NCBI RefSeq assembly: GCF_018913465.1
Contig: NZ_JABAPM010000002.1
Coordinates: forward strand, 330,395 to 394,394
Length of the DNA stretch: 64,000 bases
Direction: 5' to 3'
From: Arcanobacterium phocae
GTDB lineage: Bacteria > Actinomycetota > Actinomycetes > Actinomycetales > Actinomycetaceae
Shown here: one piece after another, positions 16,881 to 24,922 of the stretch
Position numbering within the stretch: the stretch's first letter is position 1
How the letters are laid out: the number at the start of each line of letters is the position of its first letter
Position numbers and translations under genes: made by a program
The notes under the pieces: generated by a model
Database searches by the model: none
Seen by the model: the letters and a program-made list of their open reading frames with translations, nothing else
What the model was told of the DNA's origin: nothing

Positions 16881-17858
16881 CAACGTCCAACTCCACAACT
16901 CATTATTGCGTTCAGCTACAACGGTAAGTCGATCATCGTGCCATACTGCATCGCAATAGCCAAATTCTTCTGGACCGAAGTCATACAACACCTCGCTGGA
17001 AGTCATATCTATGATGGCACCGTGGTCCCGTCCGGTAAATGAGTGCGGATGGATCAGCATATCGCCAAGTGCTTTGGCGTTACATCCGGGATCTGGCAAC
17101 GTCTGGTAAGTGAGATCAGAAAAGCCTAGACCAGCTTCGCTATAAGCCACCAAACGCCCGCCTGCTCCCCGGCCTTCAAAACCTTGGATACGAGCATTGA
17201 GGATAACGCCCTTGTCTGTTTCCCAAGCAAGCGACGTTTCATCAATCTGATAATGCGGATGGGACACCGGCTCTGACAATGCAATAATGTCGCCATTGCG
17301 TACATGCGCAACCCGAACAAATGTCTTACTACCGCGTCGCATAACGTAAGGAATCAACACCGAATCGTCAATCATAATCGTGGATCCCGACGTTGCAAAC
17401 ATTGCGTCTGCTTTGGTTTCTTCATACAGCTCATCACATCGCTGATAGGTTAGCTGTTCCAAATCATCACCATAGGCAATCCACGGCTCTAACCGTGGAC
17501 CAGCAAAACGTGATGACATATAGCTCACTGGATCAACAACCGAGCTATACGCTACCGTAATTGTTTGTCCATCAGACGCCACGCACGCATCTGAAGATAT
17601 TGAGTGCTCCGGCAGAAGATAACGCTGAGGACCAGCAAAACCGGCAGTGATATCGGCGTATGCAATTCGATTCGGATTGGGCAAATCTGATGCCATAACC
17701 TCGCCGGTAAACCTGCGTCCGCTACCATGTGCTGGCGCTGGACGCTGATCAAAGAAACACAGAATTCTATTGTGAAATGACGTTAGGGCTGGAATACGTA
17801 CTTCACCAGCATCAATCGGTTGTGCGATGCGAATTGGACCAGATAAGCAGGTAAACAT
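16860..17858 (-). CDS. Sialidase-superfamily (BNR-like) protein, cytosolic and lacking Asp boxes
   Basis: A 332-aa protein with no signal peptide. The N-terminus EVRIPALTSFHNRILCFFDQRP matches the RIP motif and following Asp/Arg region of exo-sialidases (RIPAL at 21-25). A later stretch NARIQGFEGR ... RLVAYSEAGLGFSDL resembles the second active-site arginine segment. Classical Asp boxes (SxDxGxTW) are not recognisable. It could be a sialidase or glycosidase acting on imported sugar, or a beta-propeller with a new use. ATG 17858 follows GGGAG. It lies 11 bases after a lipoprotein gene on the same strand, probably as an operon, and converges with the metal permease. Confidence 0.6.
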   Translation of the reverse strand: MFTCLSGPIRIAQPIDAGEVRIPALTSFHNRILCFFDQRPAPAHGSGRRFTGEVMASDLPNPNRIAYADITAGFAGPQRYLLPEHSISSDACVASDGQTITVAYSSVVDPVSYMSSRFAGPRLEPWIAYGDDLEQLTYQRCDELYEETKADAMFATSGSTIMIDDSVLIPYVMRRGSKTFVRVAHVRNGDIIALSEPVSHPHYQIDETSLAWETDKGVILNARIQGFEGRGAGGRLVAYSEAGLGFSDLTYQTLPDPGCNAKALGDMLIHPHSFTGRDHGAIIDMTSSEVLYDFGPEEFGYCDAVWHDDRLTVVAERNNELWSWTLSLTSCA

Positions 17859-17869
17859 AGCTGAGCTCC

Positions 17870-18709
17870 CTAGTGCTCCTGGTTTTCGTTTTCCCCGCCT
17901 TGTTCGTTACCGGCTGATTGTTCCGAAGGAGCTGGCTGTGCAGGTACTGCCGTACTATCCGAAGTATCGCCTGCTGGCGAATCTGGAATGTTCCGAACTT
18001 GATCCGACTGTGCCACTTGGGGTTGTTGCGAGTATTGAAGCGGCTGAGTACTCGTAGGATTGTCACTTACTGCAGCACCATTTGTATTGCGCTGTTCTGA
18101 AGGATTAATCACTGTTGCTAAAGCGAGTTCACGTAGTCCGTCGATACCTGCCTGGTCGTCAGCCTTAACCGTGTACTCATAAGAAATGCCATCAAGATCA
18201 AAGCCAAAGATTTCAGTTAGCTGGCTAGCCCCATTGATGCGGAAATGATGAGCATTGGTTTGTCCAAAAAGCACATCGTCTAGATACTCGACGTTCATGC
18301 CTTCTAAGCTAGGTGACGAGTTGAGATACTCGGCGTATTGTTGAGGATCTGGAGCAACCCCCGAGGTCCCTACCACGCTCAATATGCCTGCTTGCGACTT
18401 GCCTTCATTAGCCCAATACCCGATACGGCCGGGGATCTTTGACTTCTGTACAGCGAAATCAGCCGGTAATTCAAGATGAATTGTTGCAGCATCGATTTTA
18501 AGCCGTCCGTCAACTACCTCAGAGACAAAGTCCTCCGCCTTTAACGCTCGCTTCAATGTTGTCTCTGACAACGTGGACTCTGGTTCTTTTTCGGCTTGCT
18601 TCGTTGCCTGCGTGGGTGCTGGCTTTGGCTGTGGCTCCGGGGTGCTTTGCCCGCAACCGCTCAAAATCAGAGCAACAACAGCAAGAACACCTAGATACTT
18701 TCGAGACAC
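17870..18709 (-). CDS. Putative lipoprotein of unknown function
   Basis: A 279-aa exported protein: signal sequence with lipobox ILSGC near residue 19, then a Pro/Lys/Glu-rich linker. A globular middle (~60-200) follows, with LKIDAATIHLELPADFAVQKSKIPGR and ISYEYTVKADD. The Gln/Ser/Pro/Asn-rich disordered tail ends NENQEH. No known domain is recognised; the layout resembles actinobacterial lipoproteins of the LpqN/PsbP-like kind, but I cannot assign it. GTG 18709 is preceded by AAAGGAGAGAAT. It precedes the sialidase-like gene by 11 bases. Confidence 0.7.
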   Translation of the reverse strand: MSRKYLGVLAVVALILSGCGQSTPEPQPKPAPTQATKQAEKEPESTLSETTLKRALKAEDFVSEVVDGRLKIDAATIHLELPADFAVQKSKIPGRIGYWANEGKSQAGILSVVGTSGVAPDPQQYAEYLNSSPSLEGMNVEYLDDVLFGQTNAHHFRINGASQLTEIFGFDLDGISYEYTVKADDQAGIDGLRELALATVINPSEQRNTNGAAVSDNPTSTQPLQYSQQPQVAQSDQVRNIPDSPAGDTSDSTAVPAQPAPSEQSAGNEQGGENENQEH

Positions 18710-18766
18710 ATTCTCTCCTTTGGGCGTGGGCAGACTACTGAAGATAGTTTACGACATCAGACATAT

Positions 18767-18801
18767 AAAAATGGCTCTGACATAGCGTCAGAGCCATTTT
18801 T
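18767..18801 (-). terminator. Terminator after rpmF
   Basis: A perfect 15-bp stem (18767-18781 with 18787-18801), 5-base loop, with A-run and T-run at its ends. It terminates rpmF on the minus strand; the lipoprotein gene starts ~58 bases further on. Confidence 0.9.
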
Positions 18802-18812
18802 ATTAGCTTATA

Positions 18813-18977
18813 TCAGTCAAGCAAACCCTTTTGTGCGGCCTTTGCCAAACGGCGCGGGATACGCACCTCGCGGCCACCGGCGAACTTGACGGTCTGAAGC
18901 TCAGTGAGCTCAGCCTTCCACTGGGAGCGGCGAGAGCGGGTGTTGCTACGGGACATCTTGCGCTTAGGTACTGCCAT
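18813..18977 (-). CDS. rpmF: 50S ribosomal protein L32 (zinc-independent form)
   Basis: A 54-aa, strongly basic protein beginning [20 protein letters not shown], diagnostic for L32. The Cys-x-x-Cys zinc ribbon found in many L32 proteins is absent, so this is the C-minus form common in actinobacteria. ATG 18977 begins the conserved N-terminus and follows AAAGGAG; the open frame to 18998 is upstream read-through. It is monocistronic, with a strong terminator. Confidence 0.95.
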   Translation of the reverse strand: MAVPKRKMSRSNTRSRRSQWKAELTELQTVKFAGGREVRIPRRLAKAAQKGLLD

Positions 18978-19129
18978 GAGTCCAACCGCTCCTTTCATCT
19001 ACGATTATGATGCTTGGTTATCCAAGCAGACAAGCAATAACTTTAGCACGCTCAGCCGATAAACAGCAGTCCACACCGGCTATTTGTGCGCAGAACCACT
19101 GGCTCTATTGCTTGATACACTTGGATGCG

Positions 19130-19783
19130 ATGACTACCTTACACCGTTTACCCGTCGGTACCGAATTACGCTCCGAAATTGAGATCAAACGTTCCCGCTT
19201 TATCACGCTGATTCGTCGAGTCGAAACAGTGGAGCAGGCCCGTGGCTTGCTTGTCGATGCGCGCGTTGAGTTTCCAGACGCACGGCACCATTGCAGTGCT
19301 TATATTGTCTCAGTTCCGGACGCCCAACCGATACACCATTCGTCCGACGACGGCGAGCCTTCCGGAACTGCCGGTCGCCCGATGCTCGACGTATTAATAG
19401 GATCCCAATTAACTGATATTGCAGCGGTGGTTGTACGGTATTTCGGCGGAACGCTTCTTGGCACTGGCGGACTAGTACGAGCCTATTCTGATTCGGTGAA
19501 ATCTGGCCTTGCGGGAGCTCCCCTGGTTTCCCCTGTCTCGCGGGCTCTCTACACCGTAACGTTGCCACATACTAGCGCCGGAAAGTTCGAAGCAGACGTA
19601 CGTGCCCGCGGCTACGCCGTCGTTAATACTGAATATGGCGCCGCTGGAGTTACTTTCCAGGTGGCAGTTGACGACGGCGAGACGTTCGCGGTGCTTATTT
19701 CAGAGTTCACGCGAGGTCAAGTTCAACCGGAGTTTTCTGGCCGCATAGTTACCGACGAACCAGCGGGACATATGTCACTTTAG
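19130..19783 (+). CDS. YigZ/IMPACT-family protein
   Basis: A 217-aa cytosolic protein of the UPF0029 family. It has the hallmark HHCSAYIV followed by DDGEPSGTAGRPMLDVL and VVRYFGGTLLGTGGLVRAYSDSV. Homologues (YigZ, eukaryotic IMPACT) bind nucleic acid or ribosomes; the precise role is unsettled. ATG 19130 starts the conserved region; the frame is open from 19007 but that part has no family match. No strong ribosome site is seen, so a leaderless or weakly initiated message is possible. Confidence 0.88.
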   Translation: MTTLHRLPVGTELRSEIEIKRSRFITLIRRVETVEQARGLLVDARVEFPDARHHCSAYIVSVPDAQPIHHSSDDGEPSGTAGRPMLDVLIGSQLTDIAAVVVRYFGGTLLGTGGLVRAYSDSVKSGLAGAPLVSPVSRALYTVTLPHTSAGKFEADVRARGYAVVNTEYGAAGVTFQVAVDDGETFAVLISEFTRGQVQPEFSGRIVTDEPAGHMSL

Positions 19784-19814
19784 CCATGCTCACGGCGAAC
19801 AGCAGATCAGCTAA

Positions 19815-19844
19815 TTGGCATCAACCCCAGCTTCGCCGTACACT
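19815..19844 (+). promoter_or_regulatory. Promoter of the leader peptide-cysK-cysE operon
   Basis: TTGGCA (19815-19820) and TACACT (19839-19844) are separated by 18 bases, a good match to a housekeeping promoter. Transcription would start about 40 bases before the leader peptide. Confidence 0.6.
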
Positions 19845-19893
19845 GGAGATGTTTATTTTTCAATAATGATGCTGAGGCGGAAGGAGAACACAA

Positions 19894-19959
19894 ATGACCA
19901 TGTTCGTTTCACTCTTCACCGCATGTCATTGCACCTGTCTAAAGGGCGTCAAGCTTTAG
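19894..19959 (+). CDS. Cysteine-codon leader peptide upstream of cysK
   Basis: A 21-residue open frame, MTMFVSLFTACHCTCLKGVKL, with a strong ribosome site (AAGGAG, 7 bases before ATG). It contains three Cys codons in a five-codon run (Cys-His-Cys-Thr-Cys), far above chance for such a short peptide. It sits 69 bases before cysK with a hairpin overlapping its end. This is the layout of a cysteine-responsive translational attenuator: a ribosome stalling at Cys codons when charged tRNA-Cys is scarce would change the downstream RNA fold. Cys-rich regulatory uORFs are known in mycobacteria; this case is inferred. Confidence 0.7.
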   Translation: MTMFVSLFTACHCTCLKGVKL

Positions 19960-19988
19960 TTGTGTACCTGCGTGCATGCTTGGCGCTC
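19944..19988 (+). promoter_or_regulatory. Hairpin overlapping the end of the cysteine leader peptide
   Basis: Bases 19944-19954 pair with 19978-19988 (11 pairs, two of them G-U). The left arm covers the last codons before the stop of the leader peptide. A ribosome finishing the peptide would melt it, while one stalled at the Cys codons would not. Whether it competes with another fold that hides the cysK ribosome site (20019-20024) needs folding analysis. Confidence 0.45.
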
Positions 19989-20028
19989 GAAAGTATGAAA
20001 CGTAAATTTTAACTAGATAGGAAGCCTC

Positions 20029-20955
20029 ATGCTCTATAACAATGCAACTGAACTTATTGGAAACACCCCGCTGGTACGCATCAATCACCTTACTGGAACC
20101 AACGCAACCGTCGCTGCCAAGCTTGAATATTTTAATCCAGCAAACTCAGTCAAAGATCGTATTGCTGTTGCTATCATTGACGCCGCAGAAGCATCTGGTC
20201 AACTCAAGCCCGGTGGCACAATCATCGAAGCGACTTCTGGTAACACCGGAATCGGTCTAGCGTGGGTAGGTGCTTCCCGTGGCTACCACGTCATCTTAAC
20301 TATGCCTGAATCGATGTCCAAAGAACGCCGGGTGTTACTACGTGGTTTCGGAGCTGAGCTTATTTTGACTCCTAAAGGTGACGGCATGCGTGGCGCCGTC
20401 GAAGCTGCAGACAAGCTCGTTGCTGAAACCCCCGGAGCTATCAAAGCATCCCAGTTTGCAAATGCTGCTAATCCGCAAAAGCATTACGCAACCACCGGTC
20501 CAGAAATCTGGAATGACCTCGATGGAAACGTCGATATTTTTATTGCTGGCATTGGCACCGGCGGAACCATTACCGGCACCGGAAAGTATCTCAAAGAACG
20601 CAACCCTAATCTCAAGATCATTGCAGTCGAGCCAAGCGAATCACCACTACTGTCCGAAGGCACTACCGGACCGCACGGTATCCAAGGAATCGGAGCTAAC
20701 TTTGTGCCGGATGTACTCGATACTCGGCTCTACGACGAAGTACTCCCAGTCTCTACCGAGGACGCATTAGATTTCGCTCGGCGGGCGGCTCATGAAGAAG
20801 GGCTCTTGGTAGGTATTTCTTCCGGCGCTGCCCTAGCAGCTGCCGCAACCGTTGCTGCCCGTCCGGAAAATGCCGGTAAGACCATCGCGGTTATCATCCC
20901 TGATTTCGGCGAACGGTATATTTCAACACCATTATTCGCCGGTCTAGCAGACTGA
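20029..20955 (+). CDS. cysK: Cysteine synthase (O-acetylserine sulfhydrylase)
   Basis: A PLP enzyme making L-cysteine from O-acetylserine and sulfide, 308 aa. The PLP lysine lies in NSVKDR (Lys42), the substrate loop TSGNTG at 69-74, the phosphate-binding [12 protein letters not shown] around 180, and the C-terminal SSGAALAAA loop. ATG 20029 follows AGGAAG. It heads an operon with cysE 14 bases downstream, behind the leader peptide. Confidence 0.96.
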   Translation: MLYNNATELIGNTPLVRINHLTGTNATVAAKLEYFNPANSVKDRIAVAIIDAAEASGQLKPGGTIIEATSGNTGIGLAWVGASRGYHVILTMPESMSKERRVLLRGFGAELILTPKGDGMRGAVEAADKLVAETPGAIKASQFANAANPQKHYATTGPEIWNDLDGNVDIFIAGIGTGGTITGTGKYLKERNPNLKIIAVEPSESPLLSEGTTGPHGIQGIGANFVPDVLDTRLYDEVLPVSTEDALDFARRAAHEEGLLVGISSGAALAAAATVAARPENAGKTIAVIIPDFGERYISTPLFAGLAD

Positions 20956-20969
20956 TTGGACTCCTACTG

Positions 20970-21551
20970 ATGCATGATCATCCGCCATTATTTAAGCAAA
21001 TGAAAGAAGATATGCAAGCTGTAATCAAACACGATCCGGCAGCGCGTAATCTTCTCGAAGTGTTCCTAGCCTATCCGGGTGTTCATGCCGTGTGGGGTTA
21101 CCGCATTGCCCACCGCATGTGGGGCCATAATTGGCTCAAAACGCCAGCACGAATCTTCGCTCAAGGGGTCCGCACATTTACCGGGATCGAAATACATCCG
21201 GGAGCTGAACTTGGCCGCAGACTATTTATTGATCACGGCATGGGCGTGGTTATTGGCGAAACTGCTGAGGTGGGCGACGACGTCGTTATCTTCCATGGAA
21301 CCACGCTCGGCGGGGTCTCGATGTCCGAAGGCAAACGCCACCCCACCGTCGGTGACCGCGTAGTGATCGGGTCTGGCGCAAAAGTCCTCGGACCAATCAC
21401 AATTGGAGACGATGTTGCTATCGGCGCAAATGCTGTGGTTGTTAAGGATGTTCCAGCCGGAAACACCGCCGTTGGAATCCCCGCAAAAAATCGGCCTGCC
21501 AAAGACAAAACAGAAACCGGTGAGCAGCTCGATCCGGCGATGTGGATCTAG
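20970..21551 (+). CDS. cysE: Serine O-acetyltransferase
   Basis: It makes O-acetylserine from serine and acetyl-CoA, the substrate of the enzyme encoded just upstream. 193 aa: helical N-terminal part, then a left-handed beta-helix of hexapeptide repeats from ~70 onward. [18 protein letters not shown] and [34 protein letters not shown] (split) mark the active-site region. Short actinobacterial type without the long N-terminal extension of E. coli CysE. It ends at a strong terminator. Confidence 0.95.
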   Translation: MHDHPPLFKQMKEDMQAVIKHDPAARNLLEVFLAYPGVHAVWGYRIAHRMWGHNWLKTPARIFAQGVRTFTGIEIHPGAELGRRLFIDHGMGVVIGETAEVGDDVVIFHGTTLGGVSMSEGKRHPTVGDRVVIGSGAKVLGPITIGDDVAIGANAVVVKDVPAGNTAVGIPAKNRPAKDKTETGEQLDPAMWI

Positions 21552-21556
21552 GTACG

Positions 21557-21585
21557 TTAATGCCCCCGATTATCGGGGGCATTAA
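21557..21585. terminator. Terminator after cysE
   Basis: A 13-bp perfect stem (21557-21569 with 21573-21585) with a 3-base loop followed by T-rich sequence. It lies between the convergent cysE and rpiB. Confidence 0.88.
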
Positions 21586-21590
21586 TCATT

Positions 21591-22034
21591 TTACTTTTCG
21601 TAATCAGCCATCATGTCAATTCGTGACTGATGCCGAGACTCTGGATCAAACCCAGTGCTTAAGAAAATATCAACGAAACGCGTCGCTTCTTCTAAAGAAT
21701 GCTGCCGAGCGCCAATCGAAATCACGTTTGCGTTATTGTGCTCGCGCGCTAACGATGCAATCTCGTCATTCCATACCAGCGCGGCTCGCACGCCAGCAAC
21801 CTTATTAGCTGCCATCTGTTCCCCGTTGCCAGAACCGCCAATAACGATTCCCAGCGACCCCGGATCCGCAACAACCGCTTCGCCAGCAGCAAAACACACT
21901 GGCGGGTAGGCATCCATTTTGTCGTAGGTTTCGTAGCCGTGGTCAGTGACGTCATGGCCCTGTCCACGCAGATGCTCGATAAGATGGGCTTTCAATTCAA
22001 AACCGGCATGATCTGCCGCAATATGTACTCGCAT
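21591..22034 (-). CDS. rpiB: Ribose-5-phosphate isomerase B
   Basis: It interconverts ribose 5-phosphate and ribulose 5-phosphate; 147 aa. N-terminal MRVHIAADHAGFELK and the block IGGSGNGEQMAANKVAGVRAAL are typical. The Cys base of E. coli RpiB is replaced here; the GSGNGEQ sequence matches the mycobacterial type that uses a Glu as catalytic base. ATG 22034 is chosen since the conserved N-terminus begins there; the frame open to 22196 overlaps the divergent peptidase gene. A TAGACT -10 box ends 7 bases before ATG, so the message is probably leaderless. Confidence 0.94.
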   Translation of the reverse strand: MRVHIAADHAGFELKAHLIEHLRGQGHDVTDHGYETYDKMDAYPPVCFAAGEAVVADPGSLGIVIGGSGNGEQMAANKVAGVRAALVWNDEIASLAREHNNANVISIGARQHSLEEATRFVDIFLSTGFDPESRHQSRIDMMADYEK

Positions 22035-22041
22035 GTACACT

Positions 22042-22064
22042 AGTCTACCCACATCCGGTAGGCT
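22042..22064. promoter_or_regulatory. Back-to-back -10 elements for rpiB and pepO (leaderless pair)
   Basis: On the minus strand TAGACT (22042-22047) lies 7 bases before the rpiB ATG. On the plus strand TAGGCT (22059-22064) lies 6 bases before the peptidase ATG. The whole divergent gap is 36 bases with no ribosome site on either side, as expected for two leaderless transcripts. Confidence 0.6.
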
Positions 22065-22070
22065 TATTCC

Positions 22071-24071
22071 ATGAGTATTGATACCACAACACAACAAGTG
22101 ACCGATGCGCTCAACGCTTCGGTTCGCCCACAAGATGATCTTTTCCGCTTTGTCAACGGCACTTGGATCGAATCGACACAGATTCCTGCTGATCAAGCTT
22201 CTGCCGGTTCTTTCATTGATCTACGCAACCAAGCAGAAGAAGATGTTCGTACGATCATCACCGATCTTGCTCAGTCAGGCTCGGACGATCCGGATGCGGC
22301 AAAGATTGGCGCGCTCTACAACTCATTTATGAACGAAAGCGTCATCAACGGACTTGGCGCTACCCCACTAGATCCCGATCTACAATTGCTTGATTCCGCA
22401 CTTACTAAAGCGGATCTGGAGATGGCCATTGCTCAGTTTTATTCCACTGGCGTTGGCGCACCATTTGGGATTGAGATAGACGCTGATCGTAACGATCCGG
22501 ATCGCTATATTCCATGGGCGTATCAGTCCGGTCTTGGCCTGCCGGATGAGGCCTTCTATCATGCTGATGAGTATGCCTCTATTCTGGACGCCTACCGAAC
22601 TTTCATTCCTACTTTATACTCACTTGCAACTGGCACCAACGATGTCGAAGCTAAAGAAGCAGCCACCCAGATTCTTGCTGTTGAAACTGCCATCGCGTCT
22701 CACCACTTCACCGTTGTTGAATCGCGCGACGCCGAGCTAACCAACAATGTCATGGAGTACGACGATTTCACCGCGCTCACCGGCAACTTCGGACTAAAAG
22801 CCATTTTGACCGCGCTCGGTATCACTGCTGAAAACGCCCCACAGATTCTCTGTATGACGCCACGTGCTTTCACTGGATTGGGCGAGGTCTGGGAATCGTT
22901 CGACGTCGATACACTCCGCACCTATCTGCGTTGGCACCTGATTCTGGCACGTGCTCCATACCTAGCAGATGACATCTCGGCCGCGAATTTTGCATTCTAC
23001 GGCACCGTGCTCTCCGGTCAGGAAGTTCAGCGCGACCGCTGGAAGCGCGGTGTAGTTTTGGTCAACGGCGGTCTAGGTGAAGCCGTTGGAAAGATCTATG
23101 TTGCAAAACACTTCCCGCCAGAGAACAAGGCCAAGATGGAACAGCTTGTTGCTGATCTACTTGCCGCTTACCGCGAGTCAATTTCTACCTTGGACTGGAT
23201 GACCGACGAAACCCGCGAGCGCGCACTAGCCAAGCTTGCCACCTTCACGCCAAAGATCGGGTACCCGGTAAAGTGGAAAGATTATTCTGCACTGGAGATC
23301 TCTGAAGACGATCTACTCGGCAATATTCGGGCGGTTTCAAAGTTCGAGTTTGACGAGAATATCGCGCGGTTGGGTAAGCCTGTTGACCGCGACGAATGGC
23401 ATATGACACCGCAAACGGTTAACGCCTACTACAACCCAGTCATGAACGAGATCGTGTTCCCAGCCGCGATTTTACAACCGCCGTTCTTCGACGCCGAAGC
23501 TGATCCGGCCTGGAATTATGGCGGAATCGGTGCCGTTATTGGACACGAAATTGGGCATGGCTTCGACGACCAGGGTTCAAAGTACGACGGTAGTGGCCGA
23601 TTGAACAACTGGTGGACCGAAGATGATCTTACCGAATTCACCAAGCGAACCAAGGCGCTCGTCGATCAGTATTCTGCTTATGTTCCGGCACAGTTCCCGG
23701 CTGATTCCCCACACCATGTGAATGGCGAGTTGACCTTGGGCGAAAATATTGGCGATTTAGGCGGTCTGACGATCGGTCTGAAAGCATACAACATTGCGTG
23801 CCAACGTGCCGGTTTAGCGTCGTCGGAACAAGCTCCGGTCTTAGCTGGGCTCAGCGGCATTCAGCGCGTTCTTCTCTCCTATGCTCGCATTTGGCAGGAA
23901 GTGCGCCGTGATGAACTTATGCTTCAGCGAGTAGCAACTGATCCACATTCGCCGTCGGAATTCCGATGCAACGGCGTTGTCAAGAATGTAGATGCTTTTG
24001 CGGAGGCATTCAATGTTCAACCTGGTGACGCGCTCTATCTCGCTCCGGAGGAACGAGTTCGGATCTGGTAA
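22071..24071 (+). CDS. pepO: M13-family zinc metallopeptidase (PepO-like)
   Basis: A 666-aa oligoendopeptidase. Zinc motif HEIGH at 492-496, preceded by NAYYNPVMNEIVFPAAILQPPFF and followed by the third-ligand motif GENIGDLGG, and a helical N-terminal domain. No signal peptide is visible, so it is cytosolic like bacterial PepO, probably trimming imported or internal peptides. ATG 22071 starts right after a -10 box, suggesting leaderless translation. A GNAT gene follows 2 bases after the stop. Confidence 0.95.
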   Translation: MSIDTTTQQVTDALNASVRPQDDLFRFVNGTWIESTQIPADQASAGSFIDLRNQAEEDVRTIITDLAQSGSDDPDAAKIGALYNSFMNESVINGLGATPLDPDLQLLDSALTKADLEMAIAQFYSTGVGAPFGIEIDADRNDPDRYIPWAYQSGLGLPDEAFYHADEYASILDAYRTFIPTLYSLATGTNDVEAKEAATQILAVETAIASHHFTVVESRDAELTNNVMEYDDFTALTGNFGLKAILTALGITAENAPQILCMTPRAFTGLGEVWESFDVDTLRTYLRWHLILARAPYLADDISAANFAFYGTVLSGQEVQRDRWKRGVVLVNGGLGEAVGKIYVAKHFPPENKAKMEQLVADLLAAYRESISTLDWMTDETRERALAKLATFTPKIGYPVKWKDYSALEISEDDLLGNIRAVSKFEFDENIARLGKPVDRDEWHMTPQTVNAYYNPVMNEIVFPAAILQPPFFDAEADPAWNYGGIGAVIGHEIGHGFDDQGSKYDGSGRLNNWWTEDDLTEFTKRTKALVDQYSAYVPAQFPADSPHHVNGELTLGENIGDLGGLTIGLKAYNIACQRAGLASSEQAPVLAGLSGIQRVLLSYARIWQEVRRDELMLQRVATDPHSPSEFRCNGVVKNVDAFAEAFNVQPGDALYLAPEERVRIW

Positions 24072-24073
24072 TA

Positions 24074-24763
24074 ATGACGGTTCGAATTCCTTCCCGGGAG
24101 GAGTTTGCCCAGATCATTGATGACATCCTGATCCCGAGCTTTCCGGCTACCGAACGGCCAGATAGCTCGGGATTCATGGAGATGTTCGATGACGGAATAA
24201 TCTTCCCGTTAGCTTCGTTTGTAAATAACCAGCCGGTTGCCATTTCGCTGAGCATCTGGGATTTTTCCGGTCAGACGACGGCGCCCGCCGAGGTAGCCTT
24301 GATTGCGTGGCTTGCCGTGGGCCAAGCTGGTCGCGGTAAAGGTGTTGGCTCATCACTGTTGCATGAAACTGTGAATGTGTTATCACAGCGCCATGACCCA
24401 CTCCTTATTCTGCTTGAGGTTGAAGATCCACAGATCCACACCCTGGTAAGTGAGTACGGAAATCCGGCAGCACGTATCCGTTTTTATGAGCGTGCTGGAG
24501 CACATAAGATTGACATTCCGTTTGCCATGCCACGCGAGGATCTCAGCCAAGATGTTCTGCCTGGGATGCTTTTATATGGCATTGGCGGGCGTGCATTGGC
24601 ACAGGCTGAACCACAGTCGGTTGATATCGGCAAACCACTCGCTGATTTTCTACGAGCATATGCTTTGGCCGCCGCCGAACCACAATCTGACGACGGCAGT
24701 TTTACCCATCCAGAGATAGAGCGGATGATGCAATACGCGCCCCGCGCCAGGTTTATCGGTTAA
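24074..24763 (+). CDS. GNAT-family N-acetyltransferase
   Basis: A 229-aa cytosolic protein. The acetyl-CoA segment AVGQAGRGKGVGSSLLHETV (Q/RxxGxG/A type) is at ~77-96, followed by NPAARIRFYERAGAHKID, typical of the last strands of GNAT folds. The substrate is unknown. It begins 2 bases after the peptidase stop, so the two genes are probably translationally coupled. Confidence 0.85.
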   Translation: MTVRIPSREEFAQIIDDILIPSFPATERPDSSGFMEMFDDGIIFPLASFVNNQPVAISLSIWDFSGQTTAPAEVALIAWLAVGQAGRGKGVGSSLLHETVNVLSQRHDPLLILLEVEDPQIHTLVSEYGNPAARIRFYERAGAHKIDIPFAMPREDLSQDVLPGMLLYGIGGRALAQAEPQSVDIGKPLADFLRAYALAAAEPQSDDGSFTHPEIERMMQYAPRARFIG

Positions 24764-24922
24764 GAACACCTGCACAGCTACTTCCGCCGGACCGTCGTCG
24801 TTTTCGCAAACTGTACGCGAACCTAGATAAGCGCGTAAACTAGAAATGTTTCGTGACTTTTTGTCAAACGATTGGGAGATGCGCTGGCCACCAGCGCTGC
24901 CCTGCTACTGAAAGGACGATCC

